A DNA stretch of 64,000 bases from Streptomyces sp. CB00316 (GCF_001905595.1 NZ_LIXI01000005.1:558001-622000), one strand, 5' to 3'. Counted from the first letter of the stretch, positions 29,978 to 39,407 are shown. Program-made: numbers and translations. Notes: generated by a model from the sequence alone, not told the origin.

Positions 29978-31879
29978 GTGACGGAGCATCCCACCTCCCA
30001 CGAAGGCCGGCAGCCTCTCGCGGCACGGCAGCAGGAGCGCACCCGGCCCCGGCAGCAGGACGCCGCGGCCGCGGCCGCGGCTGCCGCGATCCCGTCGCCG
30101 GCCGCCGCGCCGAACCCCGGGCCCGGACCCGCCGCCGTCGCCGAGGCGCAGGCGGCCACCCGCCGCGAGGGCGACCGGCTGCGCTTCGTCGGGGCCGCGA
30201 CCCGGCGGATCGCCCGCGGCATAGACCTGGACGAGATCGTGCTGGGCCTGTGCCGGGCGAGCGTGCCGACCTTCTCCGACGCGATCCTGGTCTACCTGCG
30301 CGATCCGCTGCCCGTCGGCGACGAGCGGCCGGTGAGCCCGTTCGTGCTGCGGCTGCGCCGCAGCGACCGGCTCCGGCACACCGACGAGGAGGGCGGCGAG
30401 GCGGGCCCGGAGAGCGAGCGGCTGCGACCGCTGCTCGCCGACCCGACGGCCGACCTGATGCCCGCCGCCGAGCTGTGCGAGGTGCGGGCGGGCGGGGCGC
30501 TGGCCGAGGTGCTGCGCGGGGTGCGGCCGGTCTTCGGCGACTCGGCGGCGGCCCGGGCGGCGCTGCCCGAGCTGCTGGGGCCCGGGCGTCCGGTCCCCAC
30601 CGGCCACCGGGCGATCCTCGCCCCGCTGCGCGGCCGCCGCCGGGTCATCGGCGCGGCGGTCTTCGTACGGTCCACCGAGCGGCCCCCCTTCGAGGCCAGT
30701 GATCTGCTGGTCGCCGCGCAGCTGGCGACGCACACCGCGCTCGGCATCGACAAGGCCGTGCTGTACGGGCGCGAGGCCTACATCGCGGATGAGCTCCAGC
30801 GCACGATGCTCCCCGACTCACTCCCCCAGCCCACCGGCGTACGCCTCGCCTCGCGCTACCTCCCGGCAGCCGAGACCGCCCGGGTCGGCGGCGACTGGTA
30901 CGACGCGATCCCGCTGCCCGGCAGCCGGGTCGCCCTGGTCGTGGGGGACGTCATGGGCCACTCCATGACCTCCGCCGCGATCATGGGCCAGCTGAGGACG
31001 ACGGCCCAGACCCTCGCCCAGCTCGACCTGCCGCCGCAGGAGGTGCTCCACCACCTGGACGAGCAGGCGCAACGCCTCGGCAGCGACCGCATGGCGACCT
31101 GCCTCTACGCGGTGTACGACCCGGTCGCGCACCGGATCACCATCGCCAACGCCGGCCACCCGCCGCCCGTGCTGCTGCACCTGGGCGGCCGGGCCGAGGT
31201 GCTGCGGGTGCCTCCGGGCGCCCCGATCGGGGTGGGCGGGGTCGACTTCGAGGCCGTGGAGCTGGACGCCCCGGCCGGTGCCACGCTGCTGCTGTACACC
31301 GACGGCCTGGTCGAGTCGCGGCTGCGGGACGTGTGGACGGGCATCGAGCAGCTGAGGGAGCGCCTCGCGGCGACCGCGCAGCTCACCGGCCCGGACCACG
31401 CGCCGCCGCTGGAGGCCCTCTGCGACGACGTGCTCGACATGCTGGGCCCGGGCGACCGGGACGACGACATCGCGCTGCTCGCCGCCCGCTTCGACGGGAT
31501 CGCGCCGAGCGACGTGGCGTACTGGTACCTGGAGCCGGAGGACGCGGCCCCCGGCCGGGCCCGCAGGCTGGCCCGGCGGGCGCTGAGCCGGTGGGGCCTG
31601 GACGAGATGTCCGACGAGGTGGAGCTGCTGGTCAGCGAGGTCGTCACCAACGCGGTGCGCTATGCGGAGCGGCCGGTGACGCTGCGGCTGCTGCGGACGG
31701 ACATCCTGCGCTGCGAGGTCGGCGACGACTCCCCACAGCTGCCCCGCCAGCGCCGGGCGCGGGAGACCGACGAGGGCGGCCGCGGGCTGTTCCTGGTGAA
31801 CCGGCTGACCCGCCGGTGGGGCGCGACGCGGCTGTCGACGGGCAAGGTCGTCTGGTTCGAGATGGCGACGCGTAGCTGA
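29978..31879 (+). CDS. GAF-PP2C-HATPase hybrid regulator
   Basis: The start is set at GTG 29978 (VTEHPTSHEG), giving 633 residues. Domains are a disordered Ala/Pro/Gln tail (1-50), a GAF-like region (about 60-270), a PP2C_SIG phosphatase (about 285-505, with RVGGDWYDAI, GDVMGHSM, NAGHPPPVL, LYTDGLVES and DDDIALLAARF), and an anti-sigma-type HATPase_c kinase domain (about 520-633, VSEVVTNAVRYAE and DEGGRGLFLV). It may both phosphorylate and dephosphorylate anti-sigma-factor antagonists in partner switching. Confidence 0.9.
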   Translation: MTEHPTSHEGRQPLAARQQERTRPRQQDAAAAAAAAAIPSPAAAPNPGPGPAAVAEAQAATRREGDRLRFVGAATRRIARGIDLDEIVLGLCRASVPTFSDAILVYLRDPLPVGDERPVSPFVLRLRRSDRLRHTDEEGGEAGPESERLRPLLADPTADLMPAAELCEVRAGGALAEVLRGVRPVFGDSAAARAALPELLGPGRPVPTGHRAILAPLRGRRRVIGAAVFVRSTERPPFEASDLLVAAQLATHTALGIDKAVLYGREAYIADELQRTMLPDSLPQPTGVRLASRYLPAAETARVGGDWYDAIPLPGSRVALVVGDVMGHSMTSAAIMGQLRTTAQTLAQLDLPPQEVLHHLDEQAQRLGSDRMATCLYAVYDPVAHRITIANAGHPPPVLLHLGGRAEVLRVPPGAPIGVGGVDFEAVELDAPAGATLLLYTDGLVESRLRDVWTGIEQLRERLAATAQLTGPDHAPPLEALCDDVLDMLGPGDRDDDIALLAARFDGIAPSDVAYWYLEPEDAAPGRARRLARRALSRWGLDEMSDEVELLVSEVVTNAVRYAERPVTLRLLRTDILRCEVGDDSPQLPRQRRARETDEGGRGLFLVNRLTRRWGATRLSTGKVVWFEMATRS

Positions 31880-31893
31880 CCTGACGTACGCGG

Positions 31894-31923
31894 GAGGGGG
31901 GTGCCGATGTCGGCACCCCCCTC
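31894..31923. terminator. Hairpin terminator between converging genes
   Basis: GAGGGGGGTGCCGA and TCGGCACCCCCCTC form a perfect 14-bp stem with a minimal loop. Confidence 0.85.
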
Positions 31924-31941
31924 TGCGTCATGCGCGCGTGG

Positions 31942-34182
31942 TCACTCCCCGAGGAGTCCGTCGCCGCCGGGCCGCTCGCCCGGCGGCCCGTCGCTCTCCC
32001 CGGGCTCGGGCGGCAGCTCGGGGCTCTTGGTGGGCGGGACGGTGGGCGGCGTGGTGGTCGGCGGGGCCGAGGGCGGCGGCGGCGAGGACGGGGTCTCGCT
32101 GGGCGTCTCGCTCGGGGTCTTCGACGGCGGCTTCGACGGGGTGGACTCCTCGGACGGGATGGGCTCCTCGGACGGCGTCTTCGGGGGGGTGGGTGGCGGC
32201 GGGACCTCGCCGCGCTCCACGTCCTGGAGGTCGAACCTGGCGTCCGAGCCGCCGCCGAGGGCGCCGAGGGTGTAGTCCGCCCAGATCCGGGCCGGGAAGC
32301 CACCGCCGTTGGCCCGGCCGGAGTTGGCCGTACCGGTGAGGGAGACCTGCTTGCGGCCGCCGTCGCCCTCGCCGAAGAGGGCGACGACCGTGGTCAGTTC
32401 GGGGGTGTACCCGGCGAACCAGGCTGACTTGTTCTCCTCCGAGGTGCCCGTCTTGCCGGCCGCCTGGTAGGCGGAGGTGTTGGCCGCGCTGCCGGAGCCG
32501 GATGTGACGACCCCGGTGAGCGCTGAGGTCACGGTGTCGGCCGACGCGCGGCTGATCACCTGCTCCTTCTTGGGCGCCTCCGGCTTCACCGTACGGTCGC
32601 GGTGCTCGGCGGACTGGAGGATGTGCGGGGTGACCTTGCGGCCGTGGTTGTCGAGGGTCGCGTAGACCCCGGCCATGTCCCAGGTGGAGGCGTTCATGGT
32701 GCCGAGGGTGACGGCGGGGCGCTCGGGGAAGTTCTTGTCCGGTACGCCGAGGGCGAGCGCGGTCCGCTTGGTGGCGGCGGGTGTCACGTCCACGATCATC
32801 TGCGCGAAGACGGAGTTGACCGAGCTGTTCATCGCCTTCTGGACGGAGACCGGGCCGTAGCTCCGGTCGTCCTCGTTCTGCGGCGCGAACGGGGTGTCGC
32901 TGCCGACGACGGGCCGCTTGCTGGTGCCGTCGTAGATGGTGTTGAGCCCGATCAGGTTGCCGCCCTGGGTCTTCGACTCGTTCTCCAGGGCGGCGGCGAG
33001 CACCAGCGGCTTGAAGGTGGAGGCCGGCTGGTAGTCCTGGCGGGTGGCGTTGCTGATGTAGTGCTTGACGTAGTCCTCGCCGCCGTACAGCGCGACGACC
33101 TTGCCGGTCTTCGGGTCGACGGAGGTCGCGCCGGCCTGGACGGTGGCGTCGATCTTGCTGCCCTCGCGGTCCAGCTTGGACTCCAGCTCCTTCTCCACCG
33201 ACCTCTCCAGCTGCTCCTGGCGCTTCTTATCGATGGTGAGGGTGAACGTCCAGCCGCCGGACTCACGGTCCTCGGCGGAGATGCCCTGCTTGTCGAGCTC
33301 CTTGTTGACCGCCTCGACGAGATAGCCGGTCTGGCCCTCCATGCCCTGGGCGGGCTTGGGCTTGTCCGGGACCGGGAACTCCTGCTTGGCCCGCTCGGCC
33401 TCGGTGAGCCAGCCCATCTCGACCATGTTCTTCAGGGTGTAGGCCCAGCGGTCCTTGACCAGGCGCTTGCCGGTGTCGGTGGCGGTGGCCCAGTCGTACT
33501 GGCTGGGGGCCTGGAGGAGCGAGGCGAGGTAGGCGCCCTGGGAGACGTTCAGGTCCTTGGCGTCGATGCCGTAGTACGCCTGGGAGGCCGCCTGGATGCC
33601 GCTGGCGCCCCGTCCGTAGTAGGCGGTGTTGATGTATCCGGCGAGGATCTGCCCCTTGGACTGGTCCTGGTCGACCTTGAGCGAGATCACCAGCTCCTCG
33701 AGCTTGCGGGTGATCGTCGGGTCCTGCGTCAGGTAGAAGTTCTTCACGTACTGCTGGGTGATGGTCGAGCCACCCTGCTTGCCCTTGCCGCTGACCGTGT
33801 TCAGCAGGGCGCGGGTCGTGCCCTTGAGGTCGATGCCGTTGTCCTCGTAGAAGGTCTTGTTCTCCGCGGCGACGAAGGTGTGCTGCACCTCCTCGGGCAC
33901 CTGGGCCAGGTCGACGATCTGCCGGTTGACGCCGCTGTTGGACCGGGCGAGGACCGTGCCGTCGCTGTACTGGTAGACGTTGCTCTGCCGTTCGGCCAGC
34001 GCGTTGGGGGCGGGCACGTCGACGTACAGGTAGAGCGCACCGAAGGCGCCCATGCCCAGCAGGACGATCCCGAAGAACGTGCCCAGCAGCTTCTTCCACG
34101 TGAAGAGTCTGCGTATGCCGCCGCTCTTCGCAGCCCGGCGCGACTCTCGCGCCTGAGCTCGTCGCGCATCCGCTCGACCCAT
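31942..34182 (-). CDS. Class A penicillin-binding protein
   Basis: The protein has 746 residues. One N-terminal membrane helix (about 32-53) precedes a GT51 glycosyltransferase domain (about 70-245, AAENKTFYEDNGID with the catalytic Glu, and GGSTITQQYVKN). The transpeptidase domain (about 350-640) has the active-site STFK (about 387), SVN and KTGTS boxes. The last 95 residues are a Pro/Ser/Thr/Glu-rich tail, probably wall-spanning. The enzyme polymerises and cross-links peptidoglycan at the outer membrane face. The transpeptidase motifs are intact. Confidence 0.93.
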   Translation of the reverse strand: MGRADARRAQARESRRAAKSGGIRRLFTWKKLLGTFFGIVLLGMGAFGALYLYVDVPAPNALAERQSNVYQYSDGTVLARSNSGVNRQIVDLAQVPEEVQHTFVAAENKTFYEDNGIDLKGTTRALLNTVSGKGKQGGSTITQQYVKNFYLTQDPTITRKLEELVISLKVDQDQSKGQILAGYINTAYYGRGASGIQAASQAYYGIDAKDLNVSQGAYLASLLQAPSQYDWATATDTGKRLVKDRWAYTLKNMVEMGWLTEAERAKQEFPVPDKPKPAQGMEGQTGYLVEAVNKELDKQGISAEDRESGGWTFTLTIDKKRQEQLERSVEKELESKLDREGSKIDATVQAGATSVDPKTGKVVALYGGEDYVKHYISNATRQDYQPASTFKPLVLAAALENESKTQGGNLIGLNTIYDGTSKRPVVGSDTPFAPQNEDDRSYGPVSVQKAMNSSVNSVFAQMIVDVTPAATKRTALALGVPDKNFPERPAVTLGTMNASTWDMAGVYATLDNHGRKVTPHILQSAEHRDRTVKPEAPKKEQVISRASADTVTSALTGVVTSGSGSAANTSAYQAAGKTGTSEENKSAWFAGYTPELTTVVALFGEGDGGRKQVSLTGTANSGRANGGGFPARIWADYTLGALGGGSDARFDLQDVERGEVPPPPTPPKTPSEEPIPSEESTPSKPPSKTPSETPSETPSSPPPPSAPPTTTPPTVPPTKSPELPPEPGESDGPPGERPGGDGLLGE

Positions 34183-34369
34183 TGCTGTGTTGCTCCCGCT
34201 TCTCTGCTCGACCGGCTCGCTCGGTTCACCCGATTCCGTTCAGACCTGCCAGCTAACACCGTCGGCAGGGACGAAAGGCAAGCGATCCGGTCTTTTCCGG
34301 ACGTGACAATCAGCACCCGTTCCCTAGGGAACCGACTCCTCAGGGGTGCACAAGGTTGCGAGAACCATT

Positions 34370-34385
34370 AATGTGAAATCACATT
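34370..34385. promoter_or_regulatory. AATGTGA-AA-TCACATT palindrome
   Basis: A perfect 7-bp dyad with a 2-bp spacer lies 38 bp before the SPFH gene in A/T-rich DNA. The spacing does not match the Streptomyces Crp consensus (GTG-N6-CAC type). A GntR-like repressor is a better guess, but none is encoded beside it. Confidence 0.55.
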
Positions 34386-34422
34386 GTCAGCGCGGCACGA
34401 GCCGCAGCAAACGGGGGATCCC

Positions 34423-35394
34423 ATGACCGCACAGCACGACGGCCACCGCCCGGACGCCTCGGCGGACGCACTCGACATCGACGCCCCCGACATGCCCGAG
34501 CCGCAGGTCACGGAGGTCACCGCGCATTCGATCCCGGGTGGCCTGGGGCTGCTGCTGACGGTGCTCGGGGTGCTGGCGGGGGTCGGCCTGATCATCGGCG
34601 GCGCCGTGATCAACGGGAGCGGCGCCACCGTCGTCGGCGTCCTCTTCCTCACCCTCGGACCGCTCCTCGCCCTCACCTCGTTCTTCTGCATGAGCGGTGT
34701 GAAGATGGTCGCTCCGGGCGAGGCCCGGGTGATACAGCTCTTCGGCCGGTACGTCGGCACCATCCGCGCCGACGGGCTGCGCTGGATCAACCCGCTGACC
34801 TCCAGCCGGAAGATCTCCACCCGGATCCGCAACCACGAGACCGCCGTCCTCAAGGTCAACGACGCCTACGGCAACCCGATCGAACTGGCCGCGATCGTCG
34901 TCTGGAAGGTCGAGGACACCGCCCAGGCCCTCTTCGAGGTCGACGACTTCCTGGAGTTCGTCGCCACCCAGACCGAGGCGGCGGTCCGGCACATCGCGAT
35001 CGAGTACCCCTACGACGCCCACGACGAGGAGGGCCTCTCGCTGCGCGGCAACGCGGAGGAGATCACCGAGAAGCTGGCCGTCGAGCTGACCGCCCGGGTG
35101 AAGGCCGCGGGCGTCCTGATCATCGAGTCCCGCTTCAGCCACCTCGCGTACGCCCCCGAGATCGCCTCCGCCATGCTCCAGCGCCAGCAGGCCGGCGCGG
35201 TCGTCGCCGCCCGCAAGCAGATCGTCGAGGGCGCGGTGGGCATGGTGGAGACGGCCCTGGACCGGATCACCGAGCAGGGCATCGTGGAGCTGGACTCCGA
35301 GCGGAAGGCGGCCATGGTCAGCAACCTGATGGTGGTGCTGTGCGGTGACCGCGCGGCCCAGCCGGTCCTCAACACCGGCAGCCTCTACCAGTGA
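34423..35394 (+). CDS. SPFH/band 7 membrane protein
   Basis: The protein has 323 residues. It begins with an acidic cytoplasmic tail, followed by two hydrophobic helices (about 40-65 and 70-90). The SPFH/PHB domain (about 95-300) has VAPGEARVIQLFGRYVGTIR, IRNHETAVLKVNDAYGNPIELAAIVVW, ALFEVDDFLEFVATQTEAAVR and a Lys/Gln-rich end RQQAGAVVAARKQIVEGAV. Such flotillin-like proteins oligomerise in membranes. ATG 34423 follows GGGGGA. Its stop overlaps the start of the next gene. Confidence 0.9.
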   Translation: MTAQHDGHRPDASADALDIDAPDMPEPQVTEVTAHSIPGGLGLLLTVLGVLAGVGLIIGGAVINGSGATVVGVLFLTLGPLLALTSFFCMSGVKMVAPGEARVIQLFGRYVGTIRADGLRWINPLTSSRKISTRIRNHETAVLKVNDAYGNPIELAAIVVWKVEDTAQALFEVDDFLEFVATQTEAAVRHIAIEYPYDAHDEEGLSLRGNAEEITEKLAVELTARVKAAGVLIIESRFSHLAYAPEIASAMLQRQQAGAVVAARKQIVEGAVGMVETALDRITEQGIVELDSERKAAMVSNLMVVLCGDRAAQPVLNTGSLYQ

Positions 35395-35666
35395 CCGACC
35401 AGACGCCTCCCCGGCGGACGCCGGCCTCCCGGCCGCAGCAGCGCAAGCAGATGCTGCTGCGGCTGGACCCCGCGGTGCACGACGCACTGGCCCGCTGGGC
35501 CTCCGACGAGCTGCGCAGCGCCAACGCGCAGATCGAGTTCCTGCTGCGCCGGGCACTGAAGGAGGCGGGGCGGCTGCCGGGGTCGGCGGCGCCGATCGCC
35601 CGCCGGGGCCGGCCACCGAAACGGCCGCCGGCGGAGCCGGAGACACGGCCAGGAGCCGACGCCTAG
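35391..35666 (+). CDS. Ribbon-helix-helix (Arc/CopG-like) small protein
   Basis: This 91-residue protein has a basic core, KQMLLRLDPAVHDALARWASDELRSANAQIEFLLRRALKEAG, with the beta-strand and two helices of the Arc/CopG DNA-binding fold, then a Pro/Arg tail. The GTG start overlaps the TGA of the SPFH gene (GTGA), so the two are translationally coupled. It may regulate the pair through the palindrome at 34370. It resembles an antitoxin, but no toxin partner follows. Confidence 0.8.
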   Translation: MTDQTPPRRTPASRPQQRKQMLLRLDPAVHDALARWASDELRSANAQIEFLLRRALKEAGRLPGSAAPIARRGRPPKRPPAEPETRPGADA

Positions 35667-35701
35667 AGAGCCCCGCAGGCCAGGAGGCACCTTTCCGACA
35701 C

Positions 35702-35732
35702 GTATACATGCCAGGTATACACCCGGTGTACA
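35702..35732. promoter_or_regulatory. GTATACA repeats, candidate PadR operator
   Basis: GTATACA occurs at 35702-35708 and 35715-35721, and GTGTACA at 35726-35732, only 10-40 bp before the PadR start. The repeats contain TATAC cores that could double as the -10 element, which suggests autorepression. Confidence 0.5.
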
Positions 35733-35741
35733 GTGCTTCTC

Positions 35742-36266
35742 ATGTCTATCGGTCACACCCTCCTCGGGCTCCTGGAGTCCGGCCCCCGCCACGGCTACGA
35801 CCTGAAACGGACCTTCGACGAGAAGTTCGGCCAGGACCGCCCGCTCCACTACGGCCAGGTCTACGCGACGATGTCCCGGCTCCTGAAGAACGGGCTCGTC
35901 GAGGTCGACGGCGTCGAGAGCGAAGGGGGGCCCGAGCGCAAGCGGTACGCCATCACGGACGCCGGGATCACCGATGTCTCACGCTGGCTCATGCAGCCCG
36001 AGAAGCCGGAGCCGTACCTCCAGTCGACGCTCTACACCAAGGTCGTCCTGGCGCTCCTCACCGACCGCAGCGCCTCCGACCTGCTGGACTCCCAGCGCTC
36101 GGAGCACCTGCGGATGATGCGCATCCTCACGGACCGCAAGCGCAAGGGCGACCTCGCCGACCAACTGATCTGCGACCACGCCCTGTTCCACCTGGAAGCC
36201 GACCTGCGGTGGCTGGAACTGACCGCCGCCCGCCTCGGCCAGCTCGCCAAGGTGGTGGCCCCGTGA
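35742..36266 (+). CDS. PadR-family transcriptional regulator
   Basis: This 174-residue protein has an N-terminal winged helix (GHTLLGLLESGPRHGYDLKRTFDEKFGQ ... YGQVYATMSRLLKNGLVEVDG, about 3-75) and a helical C-terminal dimerisation domain. It starts the operon with the ABC transporter genes: GTGA joins it to the ATPase gene. By analogy with other PadR-transporter pairs it probably represses the transporter and responds to its substrate, perhaps a drug or antimicrobial peptide. Confidence 0.9.
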   Translation: MSIGHTLLGLLESGPRHGYDLKRTFDEKFGQDRPLHYGQVYATMSRLLKNGLVEVDGVESEGGPERKRYAITDAGITDVSRWLMQPEKPEPYLQSTLYTKVVLALLTDRSASDLLDSQRSEHLRMMRILTDRKRKGDLADQLICDHALFHLEADLRWLELTAARLGQLAKVVAP

Positions 36267-36949
36267 TCCCCGAAGGCTCCCTGCTCGCCGCGCACGACCT
36301 GCGCAAGACCTACGGTGCGACGCCCGCCCTGGACGGTGCCTCGTTCTCCGTGCACCCCGGCGAGGTCGTCGCCGTGATGGGCCCCTCCGGCTCCGGCAAG
36401 TCGACCCTGCTGCACTGTCTGGCCGGGATCATCACCCCGGACTCCGGCACCATCACCTACGCCGGCCGCGAGCTCTCCGCGATGTCGGACGCCGAGCGCA
36501 GCGCCCTGCGCCGCAGCGACTTCGGCTTCGTCTTCCAGTTCGGCCAGCTCGTGCCGGAGCTGACCTGCGTGGAGAACGTCGCGCTGCCGCTGCGGCTGAA
36601 CGGCGTGAAGCGCAAGGCCGCCGAGCGCACCGCCCGCGAGTGGATGGAGCGCCTGGAGGTCGAGGGCCTCGGTGCCAAGCGCCCCGGCGAGGTCTCCGGC
36701 GGCCAGGGCCAGCGCGTCGCCGTGGCCCGCGCCCTGGCGGCCTCCCCGAAGGTGATCTTCGCGGACGAGCCGACCGGCGCCCTGGACTCCCTCAACGGCG
36801 AGCGGGTGATGGAGCTGCTCACCGAGGCCGCCCGCTCCTCCAACGTCGCGGTCGTCCTGGTCACCCACGAGGCCCGGGTCGCCGCCTACTCCGACCGTGA
36901 CGTCACCGTGCGCGACGGCCGGGCCCGCGACCTGGAGCACGCCGTATGA
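36263..36949 (+). CDS. ABC transporter ATPase (MacB/LolD type)
   Basis: The start is set at GTG 36263, giving 228 residues. Walker A is GPSGSGKST (about 36-44), the Q-loop is in FQFGQLVPE, the signature is VSGGQGQRVAVARAL, Walker B is VIFADEPTGALD and the H-loop is VTHEARVA. It supplies energy to the FtsX-type permease encoded next, with which it overlaps by ATGA. Confidence 0.93.
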   Translation: MIPEGSLLAAHDLRKTYGATPALDGASFSVHPGEVVAVMGPSGSGKSTLLHCLAGIITPDSGTITYAGRELSAMSDAERSALRRSDFGFVFQFGQLVPELTCVENVALPLRLNGVKRKAAERTAREWMERLEVEGLGAKRPGEVSGGQGQRVAVARALAASPKVIFADEPTGALDSLNGERVMELLTEAARSSNVAVVLVTHEARVAAYSDRDVTVRDGRARDLEHAV

Positions 36950-39348
36950 CGCTGCTCGACCCCCGTACCGCCCCCGCCTCCGCACAGGACCGCCCGAAGC
37001 CGCCCTCGCGCGGCGCGGCCACCCTCCGGGACCTCGGCCTCGGCATCCGGTTCGCCGCCGCAGGAGGCCGCGAGGGCTGGATCCGTACGCTGCTGACGGC
37101 GGTCGGCGTCGGCCTCGGGGTCACGCTGCTGCTGCTCGCCTCCTCCGTACCGCACATGCTCGACGAACGCTCCGCCCGGGACCAGGCGCGCAGCGAGAAG
37201 CGGATCTCCGACTCACCCGACACGAACGCCGTGAAGTCGGACACCTCGGTGGTCCGGATCAACACGACCACCGAGTACCGCGACCGCACCATCGAGGGAT
37301 ATCTGATGCGCGCCGACGGTGCGGCGCCCGTCCGCCCGCCGGGCCTCGACCGCTTCCCGGGGGCAGGCGAGATGGTGGTCTCCCCCGCGCTGAAGGAGCT
37401 GCTCGCCGCCCCCGGGAACGCGCTGCTGCGCGAGCGGCTGCCGTACGGGATCACCGGCACGATTCGAGACGCCGGGCTGCGCTCGCCCGGTGAACTCCTC
37501 TACTACGCGGGCAGCGACACCCTGACGCCCGCCTCGGGCGGCCACCGGATCGCCGGGTACGGGGACCCCCGCGAGGGCGATCCGCTGCCGCCGCTGCTGA
37601 TCGTGCTGACCGTCATGGTCTGCGTCGTGCTGCTGGTGCCGGTCGCGATCTTCATCGCCACCGCCGTGCGGTTCGGCGGCGACCGGCGCGACCGCAGGCT
37701 CGCCGCGCTGCGTCTGGCCGGCGCCGACATCCGCTCGACCCGGCGCATCGCCGCCGGGGAGGCGCTGTTCGGCGCGGTCCTCGGGCTGCTGATCGGGCTG
37801 GCCTTCTTCCTGGTGGGACGGCAGTTCGTCGGCGCGGTGGAGATCTGGGACGTCAGCGCGTTCCCGGCGGACCTGGTGCCCGATCCCCTGCTCGCCGTGC
37901 TGATCACCGTCGCGGTGCCGCTCACCGCCGCCCTCGTCACGCTGGTCGCGATGCGCTCCGTGGTGATCGAACCGCTCGGCGTCGTACGCCGCGGCCGTGA
38001 CCGGGGCCGCCGGCTCTGGTGGCGCCTGCTGATGCCGGCCGCAGGTCTGGCGGTGCTCGGCTTCACGGGCCGGGTCGACGCGTACACGTACGCGCCCGTC
38101 AATCCGTACCTGATCGCGACGGGTGCCGTGCTGGTGCTGGTCGGGCTCGCCCTGCTGCTGCCGTGGCTGGTCGAGGCGTGCGTGAACCGGCTGCGCGGCG
38201 GCCCGGTGCCCTGGCAGCTCGCCACCCGCAGGCTCCAGTTGAGCAGCGGAGCCGCGTCCCGAGCGGTCAGCGGGGTCACGGTGGCGGTGGCGGGCGCGAT
38301 CGCCCTGCAGATGCTGTTCGCCTCGATGAACGCCGACTTCAACCGGATGACCGGCCAGGACCCCTCGCGGGCCCAGTTCGCCGCGTACTCCGAGGACGTC
38401 ACGGGCGCGGCGGCCACCTCGGCCATCGAGAAGTTCCGCGCCACCGAGGGGGTGGAGGTGGTGATCGGCTCGGTGCAGGCGTACGCGTCCAAGCCGGGTG
38501 TCTACGCCGAGGACGACATCCCGCCCACCACCTCCCTCACCATCGGCACCTGCGCCACCCTGCGCGAGCTGGCCCGGATCGGCGGCTGCGAGGACGGCGA
38601 CACCTTCGTCGTCCATCCGCCGGACGACGAGGACATGTCCGACTGGGTCGACCGGGCCGCCCGCAAGGGCAAGGTGGTCGAGGTCGGCTCCGGGGACGGC
38701 AAGCCGCTGCGGTGGACGCTGCCCGCCGACTCCCCGACCGTGGAGGGCCGCACCGACCCGATGGGCGTCACGCACCACGGGATCATGGCGACCACCGGGG
38801 CGATCGACGCGGGCAAGCTGCCCGGCGCGCAGATCACCGCCCAGATCCGGGTCGACAAGAGCGTGCCGGACGTCGCCGAGCACGTGCGCAACACGGCGGC
38901 CAGGATCGATCCCGGCATGCGCTTCGTCACCCTCGACTCCGTGGAGCGCGACCGGCAGTACGCCAGCATCCAGACCGGCCTCCAGGTCGGGGCGAGTGTG
39001 GTGCTCCTGCTGATCGCCGCCTCGATGCTGGTCTCCCAGCTGGAGCAGTTGCGCGAGCGCCGACGGCTGCTGTCGGTGCTGGTCGCCTTCGGCACCCGCC
39101 GTACGACGCTGAGCTGGTCGGTCCTGTGGCAGACCGCGCTCCCCGTGGTCCTCGGCCTCGCGGTGGCCGTGGCGGGCGGACTGCTGCTGGGCGCGACGCT
39201 CGCCTGGATGGTCGACAAGAGCGTCTCCGACTGGTGGCTCTTCCTGCCGCTGACAGGGGCCGGGGCCGGGCTGATCCTGCTGGTGACGGCGTTGTCGCTG
39301 CCCTCGCTGTGGCGGCTGATGCGGCCGGACGGGCTGCGGACGGAGTAG
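36946..39348 (+). CDS. FtsX-like ABC permease
   Basis: The protein has 800 residues. A long first helix (about 44-65) precedes an extracytoplasmic region and a three-helix FtsX block (about 215-350). Two further helices and a large periplasmic-type domain (about 460-675) are followed by a second FtsX block (about 683-790). The layout matches drug or peptide exporters of the BceB/MacB superfamily. It is the third gene of the PadR operon; a hairpin follows. Confidence 0.9.
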   Translation: MTLLDPRTAPASAQDRPKPPSRGAATLRDLGLGIRFAAAGGREGWIRTLLTAVGVGLGVTLLLLASSVPHMLDERSARDQARSEKRISDSPDTNAVKSDTSVVRINTTTEYRDRTIEGYLMRADGAAPVRPPGLDRFPGAGEMVVSPALKELLAAPGNALLRERLPYGITGTIRDAGLRSPGELLYYAGSDTLTPASGGHRIAGYGDPREGDPLPPLLIVLTVMVCVVLLVPVAIFIATAVRFGGDRRDRRLAALRLAGADIRSTRRIAAGEALFGAVLGLLIGLAFFLVGRQFVGAVEIWDVSAFPADLVPDPLLAVLITVAVPLTAALVTLVAMRSVVIEPLGVVRRGRDRGRRLWWRLLMPAAGLAVLGFTGRVDAYTYAPVNPYLIATGAVLVLVGLALLLPWLVEACVNRLRGGPVPWQLATRRLQLSSGAASRAVSGVTVAVAGAIALQMLFASMNADFNRMTGQDPSRAQFAAYSEDVTGAAATSAIEKFRATEGVEVVIGSVQAYASKPGVYAEDDIPPTTSLTIGTCATLRELARIGGCEDGDTFVVHPPDDEDMSDWVDRAARKGKVVEVGSGDGKPLRWTLPADSPTVEGRTDPMGVTHHGIMATTGAIDAGKLPGAQITAQIRVDKSVPDVAEHVRNTAARIDPGMRFVTLDSVERDRQYASIQTGLQVGASVVLLLIAASMLVSQLEQLRERRRLLSVLVAFGTRRTTLSWSVLWQTALPVVLGLAVAVAGGLLLGATLAWMVDKSVSDWWLFLPLTGAGAGLILLVTALSLPSLWRLMRPDGLRTE

Positions 39349-39361
39349 CGGGAGCAGGCAC

Positions 39362-39404
39362 CGCGGGGGTGCGGCCGGGCCCGAAGTCCGGCCTCACCCC
39401 CGCG
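39362..39404. terminator. Hairpin terminator of the ABC operon and oxyR
   Basis: CGCGGGGGTGCGGCCGG pairs with CCGGCCTCACCCCCGCG around a short loop. One mismatch interrupts a stem of about 16 bp. It lies between converging transcription units. Confidence 0.75.
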
Positions 39405-39407
39405 CGT

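Noticed and set aside
34370..34385. Crp-type site before the SPFH gene
   Set aside because: The TGTGA and TCACA halves are only two bases apart; Crp sites need a wider spacer.
35391..35666. Toxin-antitoxin system around the RHH protein
   Set aside because: No toxin-like gene is adjacent; the overlap is with an SPFH protein.
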